Position numbers and translations under genes: made by a program. From Planctomycetota bacterium (GTDB lineage: Bacteria; Planctomycetota; Phycisphaerae; Phycisphaerales; Phycisphaeraceae), in assembly GCA_024279865.1 (NCBI GenBank), contig JAJRRC010000101.1, forward strand, positions 1 through 61,438: 61,438 nt of DNA. The letters are read 5' to 3'. Each line of letters begins with the position of its first letter. Position 1 is the stretch's first letter. Of this stretch, positions 17,423 to 26,700 are shown piece by piece. The notes beneath the pieces were generated by a model that saw only the letters and a program-made list of their open reading frames with translations, made no database searches and was not told where the DNA came from.

Positions 17423-17891
17423 GCGATTGCACCAATTCCACAATACGGTCACGATGCGTTTGGAGAAGTTCTTTTTGTTCAGGCCAGCACATAGAAGGCA
17501 GGTCATTGATATCGAACCATTGCGGTTGGCCGTGGCGGTGTTCTTCTTCGGGAACAACGTCGATTTGGGATGTCACAAAGAGGAAGAAATGTTGGGTGAC
17601 CCAACAGGACTTTGCCCCGTTTAGGCGTGAACGGGTTCCTAGGTCAACCAGTTGAACCAATTCGGTGAAGCCTGCTTCTTCGGTGATTTCTCGATGGGCT
17701 GCTTCGAGGATGGTTTCCCCGTCTTCAACGCCACCTTTGGGCAAAACAAAACCGGGATGGCCGTCTTGGGTTCCCATGGCAATGAGAACGCGGCCGTCAC
17801 ATTCTCGAGCCACGACACCACCTGCGGCGGTGCGTTTTTTGATTTTTTCAGGTTTGACGTACCAGGAATCATCAATGGCCTTCATCGGCAA
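17409..17891 (-). CDS. NUDIX hydrolase
   Basis: 160 residues with a perfect NUDIX box, GVEDGETILEAAHREITEEA followed by GF (G-x5-E-x7-REUxEExGU). The upstream strand GGVVARECDGRVLIAMG and PGFVLPKGG match the diadenosine polyphosphate / ADP-ribose type domain. It removes a nucleoside diphosphate from a linked group. It may share nucleotide salvage with the 5'-nucleotidase of the same operon. The start overlaps the preceding gene by 20 bases; ATG 17885 is an alternative. Confidence 0.88.
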   Translation of the reverse strand: MPMKAIDDSWYVKPEKIKKRTAAGGVVARECDGRVLIAMGTQDGHPGFVLPKGGVEDGETILEAAHREITEEAGFTELVQLVDLGTRSRLNGAKSCWVTQHFFLFVTSQIDVVPEEEHRHGQPQWFDINDLPSMCWPEQKELLQTHRDRIVELVQSHVDA

Positions 17892-18261
17892 ATGCTCCCT
17901 GCAAGAGTTGCTCGGTTTGAGGCTTGCCTAGTTCACTTTTACCAAACCCTTGCAAAGCACCCGCCATGACGGCTTGAGCTTGGGCATCTGCAAAATCAGA
18001 AATGAGCATCATCTTCGGCACATCAGCTTGACTTGTAAGCCTTCCAATAAGATCAATGCCTGTCCCTGGCTCAAAAATCCCGCCGTCAAGGACGCGATTG
18101 ATCAGCAACAAAGTGCGGCCGGTGAGCTGTCCTTCTAAATCTTTTTCGTCATTGATCACTTTGACCGGCACGTTGGGTAAAACCTGCTCGACTTTAAACT
18201 TCAGCATATAGGTATCAGGCCCACAATGGCCTACGAGAATCACTTGGTCTGCTTGAGACAT
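17872..18261 (-). CDS. Small protein of unknown function (receiver-like fold possible)
   Basis: 129 residues, first gene of the overlapping run that continues with NUDIX, VOC and 5'-nucleotidase. It alternates beta-like (QVILVGHCG, TLLLINRVLDGG, KMMLISDFADAQ) and helical stretches, as in a receiver or Rossmann-like domain. The acidic pocket and Lys of true receivers are not evident, and I do not recognise a named family. A TCAG repeat lies just upstream at 18273-18311. Confidence 0.65.
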   Translation of the reverse strand: MSQADQVILVGHCGPDTYMLKFKVEQVLPNVPVKVINDEKDLEGQLTGRTLLLINRVLDGGIFEPGTGIDLIGRLTSQADVPKMMLISDFADAQAQAVMAGALQGFGKSELGKPQTEQLLQGAFADEGH

Positions 18262-18272
18262 TGTTTTTTTCC

Positions 18273-18311
18273 AAGCTGTCAGCTGTCAGCCTTCAGCGTT
18301 TCGTAAAAGAA
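18273..18311 (+). repeat. TCAG-rich interspersed repeat, copy C
   Basis: AAGCTGTCAGCTGTCAGCC and a further TTCAGC unit, then GTAAAAGAAGATC. It resembles copies A and B and lies 11 bases upstream of the unknown gene ending at 18261. Confidence 0.6.
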
Positions 18312-18336
18312 GATCATTCAACACAAATTATACTAT

Positions 18337-18615
18337 TTATTCCGTCACCCAACGTTTAAAGACATTAAGCATGGCCTGTTGCATTTGCTTGGTTTCATTG
18401 ATGCTTTTGCGAAACGCTTGAACGTCACGAAGCGTCACCACTTCAAATACCTGGCCTGTACGAGCTTTAAAGCGATGGACTTGCATGTTGCCTTTGTTGA
18501 TCGCTTGGCGTATGACGAGGGGCTTGAGACCTGTCAGCGTGGGGATCATGTTCACAGGCACAGGGTCCTTGAGTCTCTTGAACCATTGATGTAGCGTGGT
18601 CGATTTGCCTGACAT
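18337..18615 (-). CDS. Small protein of unknown function after nth
   Basis: 92 residues from ATG 18615 (MSGKSTTLHQWFKRLKDPVP). It lies 20 bases after the nth stop in the same direction, which suggests translation with nth. The middle (LKPLVIRQAINKGNMQVHRF, then FEVVTLRDVQAFRKS) resembles the layout of a small helix-turn-helix/excisionase-type domain, but similarity is weak. Function unknown. Confidence 0.55.
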   Translation of the reverse strand: MSGKSTTLHQWFKRLKDPVPVNMIPTLTGLKPLVIRQAINKGNMQVHRFKARTGQVFEVVTLRDVQAFRKSINETKQMQQAMLNVFKRWVTE

Positions 18616-18635
18616 AAGTAATGCACTCCTGCTCT

Positions 18636-19289
18636 TTACTTCGGCAAAATCTGTGGGCAGTCTTTGATGAGCGTGCAATTTTCACAGTCAGGCTTGCGAG
18701 AAGCACAGACCTGACGGCCATGAAAAATGAGCAAATGCGAGAGCAATGTCCAATTTTTCTTCTCAAACAACCCCATTAAATCCTGCTCAATTTTTTTAGG
18801 GTCTTTCTCAGTCGTCAATTCCATCCGTCGAGCGAGCCTCCCCACATGGGTATCGACCACGACACCTTCATTTTTCCCAAAAGCATTGCCCAAGACCACA
18901 TTAGCGGTCTTTCGGGCCACCCCGCCAAGGGAAAGTAAGTCGTCCATGTCCGCAGGCACTTCGCCCTCAAAATGCTCTGTCAATCGTTTGGCTGCCGCCA
19001 GAATATTTTTAGATTTATTGCGGTAAAACCCCGTGGAATGGACGAGTTCTTCGAGTGATTCTTGTGTAGCCTGGGCCATTTTGGCAGGCGTTGGGTATTT
19101 TTTAAAGAGTGCGGGCGTGACCTTATTAACCCGTTCATCGGTGCATTGAGCGGATAGGATTGTCGCCACGAGCAATTCAAAGGGGTTGCGATGGATCAAG
19201 GCACAAGTCGCATCGGGGTATAACTTGAGCATGGCCCGGTATAGCCGACGCGCCCGTTTTTTCAATTCCGTAGATGGAGCCTCACTCAT
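18636..19289 (-). CDS. nth: Endonuclease III
   Basis: 217 residues from ATG 19289. It removes oxidised pyrimidines and nicks abasic sites in base excision repair. The helix-hairpin-helix LLSLGGVARKTANVVLG carries the catalytic Lys, and VVDTHVGRLARR carries the catalytic Asp. The C-terminal Fe-S loop CASRKPDCENCTLIKDC has the exact C-x6-C-x2-C-x5-C spacing. Its ATG overlaps the moaE stop (ATGA). The frame runs further upstream only through a G-tract repeat. Confidence 0.95.
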   Translation of the reverse strand: MSEAPSTELKKRARRLYRAMLKLYPDATCALIHRNPFELLVATILSAQCTDERVNKVTPALFKKYPTPAKMAQATQESLEELVHSTGFYRNKSKNILAAAKRLTEHFEGEVPADMDDLLSLGGVARKTANVVLGNAFGKNEGVVVDTHVGRLARRMELTTEKDPKKIEQDLMGLFEKKNWTLLSHLLIFHGRQVCASRKPDCENCTLIKDCPQILPK

Positions 19290-19780
19290 GCGGTCGCTCC
19301 GGGCGAGCTGGGGGTTCCGGGGGCGGGGGTTCCGGGGGGATGGGATTGGCCGGTTTCCCAAACTTCTTGTTTCCAGACAGGGAGTTCTTGTTTGAGGCGA
19401 TCAATGAGATAGCGGCAAGCCTCAAACGAAGCTCCACGGTGTGGGGTCGCCACTTGAATCACCACACTGGCCTCGCCGATGGCGACTTTGCCTTGGCTAT
19501 GGATCATACGGATGGCCCGGGCATCGAACCGTTCTGCCGCATCCGCCACCATAGCATTGAGTAGCTTCAGGGCCATCGGTTCGTACACTTCATAATTGAG
19601 GTATTGCAACGGCCCCATTTGCGGATGCGTCTGGGCCCGCGTGCGACCGAGAAAAACACACTCTGCACCACAAGCCTCAGGCCAATCCAATGCCACTGCC
19701 TCGACACCCCCGGGGGGACCGGGGGGACCGGGGGGACCGGGGGCGAGCTGAACATCAAAATGTCGTAAAATTTCCGTCAT
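19286..19780 (-). CDS. moaE: Molybdopterin synthase large subunit MoaE with Pro/Gly tails
   Basis: About 164 residues. MoaE, with MoaD, adds sulfur to precursor Z to make molybdopterin. Recognisable parts are CVFLGRTRAQT, YLNYEVYEPMALKLL, MIHSQGKVAIGEASVVIQVA, TPHRGASFEACRYLIDRLKQ and the catalytic Lys in LPVWKQEVW. Two G-tract repeats add APGPPGPPGPPGG near the N-terminus and PPGTPAPGTPSSPG at the C-terminus, outside the conserved core. No other molybdenum cofactor gene lies nearby. The start may be ATG 19780 or 19801. Confidence 0.9.
   Translation of the reverse strand: MTEILRHFDVQLAPGPPGPPGPPGGVEAVALDWPEACGAECVFLGRTRAQTHPQMGPLQYLNYEVYEPMALKLLNAMVADAAERFDARAIRMIHSQGKVAIGEASVVIQVATPHRGASFEACRYLIDRLKQELPVWKQEVWETGQSHPPGTPAPGTPSSPGATA
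19310..19340. repeat. G-tract minisatellite, copy 4 (3' end of moaE)
   Basis: GGGGGTTCCGGGGGCGGGGG followed by TTCCGGGGGG. It encodes the Pro-Gly-Thr C-terminal tail of MoaE and lies just before the nth start. Confidence 0.8.
19706..19743. repeat. G-tract minisatellite, copy 5 (5' end of moaE)
   Basis: Three perfect 9-base units GGGGGGACC after CCCCC. In frame it encodes Pro-Gly-Pro repeats near the N-terminus of MoaE. Confidence 0.85.
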
Positions 19781-19819
19781 GGCCGTATTGTAACGAGCCA
19801 TGAGAAGATCGTCTTGGAC

Positions 19820-21238
19820 TTAGGATTTTTCTTGAACGTGAGGCGTTGTAAAAGTTCCATTCGAAGTCATTTGAGGGGAAGGAACCGGGGGAACCGGGGG
19901 AACCGGGGGGACCGGGGGTAAGCTTCCGGGGGCATTGCCGGGGGCGGGGGAAGGGAAGTGAACGGGATCTTCACTGAGTGGCTCTTCGGGGAGGGCATCG
20001 TCTGAGTCTTCTGGATGCTGCTGCTTCATGAGCACCTTGTTCTGAGCGGACTTGATGGCTGTTACTGCCACAAAAGCAAAGAGCACAAAGAAGATCGCCA
20101 AGACATATCGCCATCGCAAGAAAACCATCAAGCAGCCAATGACTGCAAAACCCAAGGACAGGGTGTACAACGTCATGACCGTTTGTTTAATCGTTAAGCC
20201 ACTTTTACGGAGCTGGTGATGGAGATGCCCTTGATCGGGACTAAAAATCGGACGGCCGGCAATCTTCCGCCTAAAAATCGCCAACGTGGTATCCGTAAAC
20301 GGCATGGCAAAAACCACCAATGCCGCCATCACCAGAGCTGGAGCAGGACCCGGCGCATGAGCCAACAACAAAATCGTGGACACACACAAATAACCCAACA
20401 ACAAGGAACCGGCATCGCCCATAAAAATATTGGCGGGATGAAAGTTGTAAGGCAAAAATCCTAAAATCGCCCCCAAGATTGCCAAACACATCACCAACCG
20501 AATCGGACTGGTAATCAAGTCGACCCCCGGCAACTCCGCCTGCGGATTGGATAACCCAATGGCCACAATAATTGAAATCACCAAAAACCCTGTGGTGGCA
20601 ATGGCACTCACACCCGATGCCAAGCCATCCATCCCATCAAGCAGGTTCACAGAATTACATCCGCCAAGCACCAGGACCGTAATAAAAATCGCGCCCAGCA
20701 CATAGGCTGCGGTATCCATATAAGGGAACACAATCCCAAGTGATTTAAAAGAATCGGATACCAATTCCGTGCCTAAATCACCAGACACCAAGGCTGCTGC
20801 TGCAAAAAGCTGGCCACCGATTTTGATTCGAGGCGTGACGCTGTAAACATCATCAATCACGCCGGTCAGGATAATCACCGTCGCACCAATGGCAATGGCA
20901 AAGGGGAATTTGACATGCATCATCCCCATGGCAACCACACGTGAATCGTGGGGTTGAATCACAAAACACATTAGAAGCCCCGCCAACCAGCCAAAGAACA
21001 ACGCCAGCCCGCCAAGATAAGCGACCGGTTGAAGATGAATCTTTCGTTTGAAGTCAGGCAAATCGACCACGCCGTTGCGGATCGCCAACATGCGGACCAG
21101 AGGGGTTGCCAACAGAGTCACAAAGAAAGCCACAAAGAAAACAGACATGTAGGGCGCAAGCACATCGCTGGCGGTGAGCTTTGCAACTGAATCTGTACTG
21201 GCTGTTACCAGTTGACCTATCGTCAACAGGGGATCCAT
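19820..21238 (-). CDS. Polyprenyl-phosphate sugar-1-phosphate transferase (WecA/TagO-like, GT4 family)
   Basis: About 472 residues from ATG 21238, with around ten membrane helices. The enzyme would move a sugar-1-phosphate from a UDP-sugar to undecaprenyl phosphate, the first step of a surface polysaccharide. Family motifs are YLGGLALFFGW, GVIDDVYSV, NLLDGMDGLASGVSA, NFHPANIFMGDAGSLLLG and the cytoplasmic HLHHQLRKSG. The C-terminal 70 residues are soluble and low in complexity (PAPGNAPGSLPPVPPVPPVP), encoded by a G-tract repeat. It is the last gene of the exosortase/exopolysaccharide run. WecA and MraY cannot be told apart by eye alone, but the HLHHQ motif favours the WecA group. Confidence 0.87.
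   Translation of the reverse strand: MDPLLTIGQLVTASTDSVAKLTASDVLAPYMSVFFVAFFVTLLATPLVRMLAIRNGVVDLPDFKRKIHLQPVAYLGGLALFFGWLAGLLMCFVIQPHDSRVVAMGMMHVKFPFAIAIGATVIILTGVIDDVYSVTPRIKIGGQLFAAAALVSGDLGTELVSDSFKSLGIVFPYMDTAAYVLGAIFITVLVLGGCNSVNLLDGMDGLASGVSAIATTGFLVISIIVAIGLSNPQAELPGVDLITSPIRLVMCLAILGAILGFLPYNFHPANIFMGDAGSLLLGYLCVSTILLLAHAPGPAPALVMAALVVFAMPFTDTTLAIFRRKIAGRPIFSPDQGHLHHQLRKSGLTIKQTVMTLYTLSLGFAVIGCLMVFLRWRYVLAIFFVLFAFVAVTAIKSAQNKVLMKQQHPEDSDDALPEEPLSEDPVHFPSPAPGNAPGSLPPVPPVPPVPPVPSPQMTSNGTFTTPHVQEKS
19874..19950. repeat. G-tract minisatellite, copy 6 (3' end of the sugar-phosphate transferase gene)
   Basis: Units GAACCGGGG and GACCGGGGG, then TTCCGGGGGCATTGCCGGGG and GCGGGGG. It encodes the Pro-rich tail GNAPGSLPPVPPVPPVPPVP of the membrane enzyme. 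The longest in-gene array of the window. Confidence 0.85.
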
Positions 21239-21295
21239 GATGCCTCGCTGTTTCTGCCCCTCCAAGGGCGGTAAGCATGGCCGCGTGAATTTGCG

Positions 21296-21321
21296 AAACA
21301 CCGCCTAATGGGGCGGTGTTT
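21296..21321. other. Perfect hairpin between the Wzc-like gene and the sugar-phosphate transferase gene
   Basis: AAACACCGCC (21296-21305) pairs with GGCGGTGTTT (21312-21321) across a 6-base loop. On the plus side a T-rich run (21325-21338) follows; on the minus side, the direction of the genes, no T-run follows. It could be an RNA stability or attenuator element in the 5' leader of the sugar-phosphate transferase, or a plus-strand terminator. Confidence 0.5.
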
Positions 21322-21402
21322 CACTTTTATTTTTTTTGCACTGTGTTCAACACATCATTACACAGTTTTTCATACAACGGCCTTCCTCAACAGGAGAACG
21401 TT

Positions 21403-23697
21403 TTAGACCTTGCGATCTTCATCATCTTCATCACTTGGCGAACCCTTGAGATCGGTGATTGAATCGGATGTTAACAAGGAAGATTTCACGTCATCCTGAT
21501 AGGCCACCGCATCGAGCGATCCATTTTGACGGTACTGCCGAAACGCTTCATAGTTCTTGCGGAAGTAGCCGCCGGCACTGGATTCCACGGCATTGAGGAT
21601 GATGCCTAGCATCACCGCGGCATTGCCGTCGAGCATACGAAGCATACGACTCACCATCCCTCGTTGATCTCGAGCAGCCCGCACCACCACTGCCACCGCA
21701 TCAACATGCTTGGACAGGATCTGTGCTTCACTGGTCAACAACGCAGGAGGTGCATCAATGAGAATCACATCATAACGGGCTCGACAATCATCAAGCATCT
21801 GTTGGAAGGCGCGGCCTTCGAACAGTTCTGGTGCAACGGCAGAGCTACCGCCTGCTGTCAAAACATCCACGGATGGATCAACCATGTGCATGATCGCATT
21901 GTCCAACGTGCTAGTCCCTCGAAGTACTTCAGCAAGCCCAGTACTACCACGAACACCAAAGAGCCGATGCTGCACAGGTCGACGGAAGTTGGTATCAACC
22001 ACGAGAACCTTGCGGCCGTCATGCGCCAAGCTCAAGGCCAGGTTATTGACCACCGAAGAAGTTCCTGATTCAGGCTGCGGACCGACGAGCATGATGGCAC
22101 AATGACCACTGCGTTCAGCGGCGGTGAGAATTGCGGTGCGCACCTGCCGGAAGGATTCCGCCATGAGGCCGGTGGGATCTTTCTGGACCACGTTTTCAAT
22201 TTCACGTGGACCCAATTCATCTTCACTGGCCAAGGGCAATACGCCCAACACCGTCGCATGAGGAATCAACATCACGTCACTTGGACTCTTGACGCGTTGG
22301 TCAAGCAGTTCTTTGACGAAGATAAAGAGCAAGAAGAATGCTTCAAGCAACACCACGGTGGTAACGATCACGCCCGCTTGGGTGGGGAAGGTCAATCGTG
22401 GTGTGGTCGCAGCCAAATGGTTGGTCACGCCCGCACTATCAGGGCGGCTATCACGAATGGCCATGTCGTCGAGCAATTTTTGAGCTTTGTTGCGTCGAGC
22501 GATGATACTTTTGGATTTTGCTTCGATGACATTGTATTCGGTGAGGGTTTCGGTCAGATCGCGTAATCTAGCGCGGGATTCTTCGAGTGCCGGTTGCATG
22601 CCGATGATCTGACCTTCGTAGGTTGCGACCGCTTTTTGGGATTGATCCAAAGCGACTGCCTGGCGTTCACGCAGCAAGTTATCCACTTCGCGTTTGCGTT
22701 CGACTTCGGTGGCTGCAATTGTACGATCCACTTCTAGCACCGCTCGATGATCTTTTCCAAATCGGTGCATGAACACATCACGTTTTTCACGCAAAACACG
22801 TAGCCGTTCATCACGACCCGAAATGGCAGGGTCCGCTTCGACCTTCGCCAAAGCATCAGGGCCAATGGCAATGCGACCTTCTGCGTGAGCAGCCTTCAAA
22901 GCACGGTACACTTCACGCGAGGTTTGTAGATTCACCGCAATCACCGAAGCCTGGGAAGCCAATTCGTTGTAGGTCAGATTGGCTTCATCATTGGCTGTGT
23001 GGAGCGTCGCCAAGTCATGTTCTTCGCGGAACTGTTTGAGCTGCTGCTGAATGTTTTGATATTCGTCTTCAGCTTTATCTCGTTCACGGACAAATACTTT
23101 CCGCACGTTGGAAGTATCGGTTCGCTTACGGTTTTCATATTGATCGCGATAAGCTTCAATAATGCTGTTCAAAACCAATTGAAGGTCCTGTGACTGATTG
23201 CCTCGCAGCTTGAGCTGAATCAGAGTTGAGCCAATGATCTGGTTCGCAAAGAAATTCTCCCGGAGTGTTTCCTTGGCCTTTTGCACATCGGTGCCGAAGT
23301 GGCGGAACCATCGTGTTTCACGGAGGGCTGGTTTTTTAATTGCAGCTTCGATCACGTCATCGGACTTGATCATGATCACTTGGTTCTTGATAAACGCACG
23401 CAATACATCAAGACGTTGCTGCTTGGGGCTACCCCCCACGGAAGGTTCTTCGTAGGCATGGGTCAGCGAACCGGTCACCAGCAATTGAGCTTGTGAGGTG
23501 TACTGAGGCCACGCAAATTTCAAAACGAAGAATAAAACCAGTCCCAATACAATGCCAAGTACCAACATGCCGATCAGTCGCGTCATGTATTGCCGTAAAA
23601 CACGCACTGGGTCCAACGGCGTAAACCGGGTGGATATAGATGATGCGGGTACTGAATTTACCATAACGGGTGATGGTGATAATGGGTTTGCGGTCAT
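21403..23697 (-). CDS. Wzc-like polysaccharide co-polymerase/tyrosine autokinase with degenerate P-loop
   Basis: 764 residues. The N-terminal Wzz domain has membrane helices near residues 40-60 and 440-460, with a long coiled-coil periplasmic region between. A cytoplasmic BY-kinase-like domain follows. Walker A' (VLVVDTNFRRP) and Walker B (VILIDAPP) are clear, and a Tyr-containing tail follows (GGYFRKNYEAFRQYRQNG). The position of Walker A reads GPQPESGTSSVVNNLA at about residue 539, so the Lys of GxGK(S/T) is replaced by Thr. Wzc/CpsD proteins control chain length and export of polysaccharides by cyclic autophosphorylation; this one may lack kinase activity. It lies between the TPR protein and the sugar-phosphate transferase. 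Confidence 0.85.
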   Translation of the reverse strand: MTANPLSPSPVMVNSVPASSISTRFTPLDPVRVLRQYMTRLIGMLVLGIVLGLVLFFVLKFAWPQYTSQAQLLVTGSLTHAYEEPSVGGSPKQQRLDVLRAFIKNQVIMIKSDDVIEAAIKKPALRETRWFRHFGTDVQKAKETLRENFFANQIIGSTLIQLKLRGNQSQDLQLVLNSIIEAYRDQYENRKRTDTSNVRKVFVRERDKAEDEYQNIQQQLKQFREEHDLATLHTANDEANLTYNELASQASVIAVNLQTSREVYRALKAAHAEGRIAIGPDALAKVEADPAISGRDERLRVLREKRDVFMHRFGKDHRAVLEVDRTIAATEVERKREVDNLLRERQAVALDQSQKAVATYEGQIIGMQPALEESRARLRDLTETLTEYNVIEAKSKSIIARRNKAQKLLDDMAIRDSRPDSAGVTNHLAATTPRLTFPTQAGVIVTTVVLLEAFFLLFIFVKELLDQRVKSPSDVMLIPHATVLGVLPLASEDELGPREIENVVQKDPTGLMAESFRQVRTAILTAAERSGHCAIMLVGPQPESGTSSVVNNLALSLAHDGRKVLVVDTNFRRPVQHRLFGVRGSTGLAEVLRGTSTLDNAIMHMVDPSVDVLTAGGSSAVAPELFEGRAFQQMLDDCRARYDVILIDAPPALLTSEAQILSKHVDAVAVVVRAARDQRGMVSRMLRMLDGNAAVMLGIILNAVESSAGGYFRKNYEAFRQYRQNGSLDAVAYQDDVKSSLLTSDSITDLKGSPSDEDDEDRKV

Positions 23698-23751
23698 AAG
23701 TGATACCCCCTCTCAATTGGGTATTGCTTTCGAAAAATCGTCATTTTGAGT

Positions 23752-26700
23752 CTATCGTGTCATTTGCTTAAGTCGTTGGTTAATCTTCTGAAGCATCTGC
23801 TCATCTTTTGTTTGTTCGGCAAATTGTCGTGCCATATCCAGTAACTCCGTAGCATATTGTGTATTTCCTGCTTTTAGTAACACTTCAGCCAAGTGATACG
23901 TATTGGCAGAAAACGGTTTAATCCTCACACTTCGACGCAGCGTTTTCTGAGCTTGGTCGGATTGGCCGTTCAAAAACTGAATCCATCCAAGCGTGTCAAG
24001 CACCTGCGAATCGTTGGCAGCCTTCTGAGCTGCCTCGGTCGCCAAAGCCAAGGCTTCGGATTTTTTCCCAAGATTCATCGCCAATAAATATGCCAAGTTA
24101 TTCATGGCGGCAAAGTTATCGGGCTGTTCCTCTAGAACCTGACGATACACCTCGGCAGCATTTGCAAAGTCACCGCTATTGTGAAGCGCCAATGCCAGCA
24201 ATCCACGAAATTGCGACTTTTCTTCTGTTTTGATGCGACCTTTAATCCGTTTAAGACGATTAGCCGCCTGATCATACTTCGACGCAGAGAGTTCTCCGCG
24301 TGCAATCGCCATTTGAATCCAGCTATCGGACGTTGAAATAGCTCTCGAACCAAGGTCCACCGTCGCCTGTGACAAGCCCGCAGCAGCAATCCACTGGTCG
24401 GTGACCTCAAGCATCTGGTCCAAACGAGAACAGGCCCCGATGGCAGCCTCAAACAGCTGCTTGGCCTGAGCATGACGCCCCTGCTTATGGTGCGCCCTGG
24501 CAAGGACTGCCTGAAGCACCGGCGATTGAGACAGCAAGGATGCCTGCGCCTCGATTGCTTTTTGAGCTCGATTGGGCTGAGAAATCGCAATCCATTGCAA
24601 ACCCAGCGTGGCAAGTGTTTGAGCCGTCGGCTCAAGGGCAAAAGCTTTGGACAAATATTTGATCGCTTGGCGATGGTTTTTCTGCTTGATCGCCAAATTG
24701 GCTTGCAACTGAGGCCAACGTATTTCCTCCGGGAATCGCCTGGCACTATCACTCAGCAAGGTCCGAGCCGCGAGCATGTCCCGTTTGTCAATATACATTG
24801 TTAACAAATTCAGCCGGGTGGGGATATCGTGGGGCTGGCGTCGCAGCAGTGACTCAAGCTGACTGACCGCTTGTTCAAAACTGTCACGTCGCAGGTAAAT
24901 CTGAGCCAGCAGCCGATGGGCCGCACTGAGATTGGGATTGAGTTCTAAGACCTTGCTCAAATCTTCAATCGCCCGATGTTCCGTCTGAGGGTTTGAAGCA
25001 AGCAAGGTCGCCCGCTGGAAATACACCATGGCTTTGCCTGGCATCTGAGCAATTGCGTGATCCAGCATCGCCAGTGCTTCAGAGGGTTTGCCTGCTAATT
25101 TGGCCACTTGAGATCGCAACAAAAAGGAGGTCACACTCGGCCCGTCAGACAGTTTATCTATTTCGTCGAGTGTTTGTAATGCCGCATCTGTTTGCTTGTG
25201 GCGAAGCTGAGCTTCGACGAGGCGATAGCCCACCTTGGTATCCGTGCGATCCAATTCCCAAAGGGTTTGGTATAACAACACCGCTTCTTTGATTTCACTG
25301 CGATCAAACATAGCATCCGCCAACTCGCGTGTTGCGATATGGCGTTCGGATTGATCGAGCTTGATGGCTTGGCGATAGGCTTCAAACCCGCCTGGCGTAT
25401 CTTGTACGTTGAGTAAAAAGCGGCCCAGCATGAGCCAATCCTTGGCCGCCACTTGCGAACCACGAGATGCTACATAATTTTTCAAGACGAGCTTGGCTTC
25501 ATCCATTCGATGAGCCACCGCGAGCACCGTGGCTTTGGCGCCATAGTTCTCGCGTTCATTGGGGAACTGGGTCAACAACGCGTCCAGCACGTCGCTCGCC
25601 TGGGCAAACCGGCCCATGTGAGCGTACAACACCGCCAAGCCGCGACGATTCACGTGGTCCTCAGGTTTGGATTGAGCCAATTGACGACGCATCTTCAATG
25701 CTCGATTCGGATCACCCCAACGCTGCTCATAAAGCAAATACTGCTCACGCAAAACCGCATCACCCGCAAAAAAAGCCATCGCCTGTCGCCAAACACGCAA
25801 TGCGTCATGATGACGACCCGCGTGCGCCAACGTGGCGGTGAGCCCTTGATACGCTTTTAAATTGTCCGGCCGTTGCTTGATCGCACGTTCATACGAAATT
25901 TCTGCGGCAGCCAAATCGCCCGCCCCCTGCTGCGCCAAAGCCAGCAAACGCCAACCCTCAGAATAAACAGGCCTGGCAACCAAACCGCGAACCAACAGTC
26001 CCACGGCACGTTGCATTTGACCTTGGGCCATCTCCAAACGACCCGCAAACAAAAGGCCCCCAGCGAGGTCGGTGTTCTTGACCTTGGCTTCTTCAATAAG
26101 CTCATGAGCTTGGTCCCAATCCGATTCTTCCATCGCACGCTGAAACTTTGCCTCAGCGACCTGGGGAGAACCCGGACGCAACTGAGCTGCCACGTCCAGA
26201 GCCGCAACCATTTCTTGAGTCTTGCCCAACTGACGATTCAGATTGTAATGACCCATCGCTCGATCAAATGGATCTTCGATCTGATCGACAATTTTTGTCA
26301 CCGCACCAATGGCCACCTGCGTGGACGCTTGGCTTGGGTCTCTCGCTTGAAGCAACGCAAGGGCATTGCGGTCGGCGCCCGCCTGCTTCGCCTGTTGGAA
26401 ATAGGCCTTGAGTTCACTCTTGTTCGTCACACATTGACTTAGCTCACGTAGCAAGGCCAAATTTGATGGCGCGATACGAAAATGATGGTCCAACAATTGC
26501 CGAGCCACCACTTTTTGATCCGCAGACAAATACAAACGGGCCAATCGCAAAGCAATGTCCAGGTTTTCCCAAGGCTTAAGCTGATTGTAAATCTCGATTG
26601 CTTTGCCCAACTCATTGACCTGTGCAAAATAAACCGCTTGCAACTGGAGCGCATTGGGATCGGCCCCATTGGCGCGCAATAAAATGTCAATTTGCGTCTT

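Noticed and set aside
18636-19361. Longer nth start with PSPRNPRPRNP extension
   Set aside because: The extension is encoded by the G-tract repeat at the moaE end; homology to Nth starts at 19289, where ATGA couples the genes.
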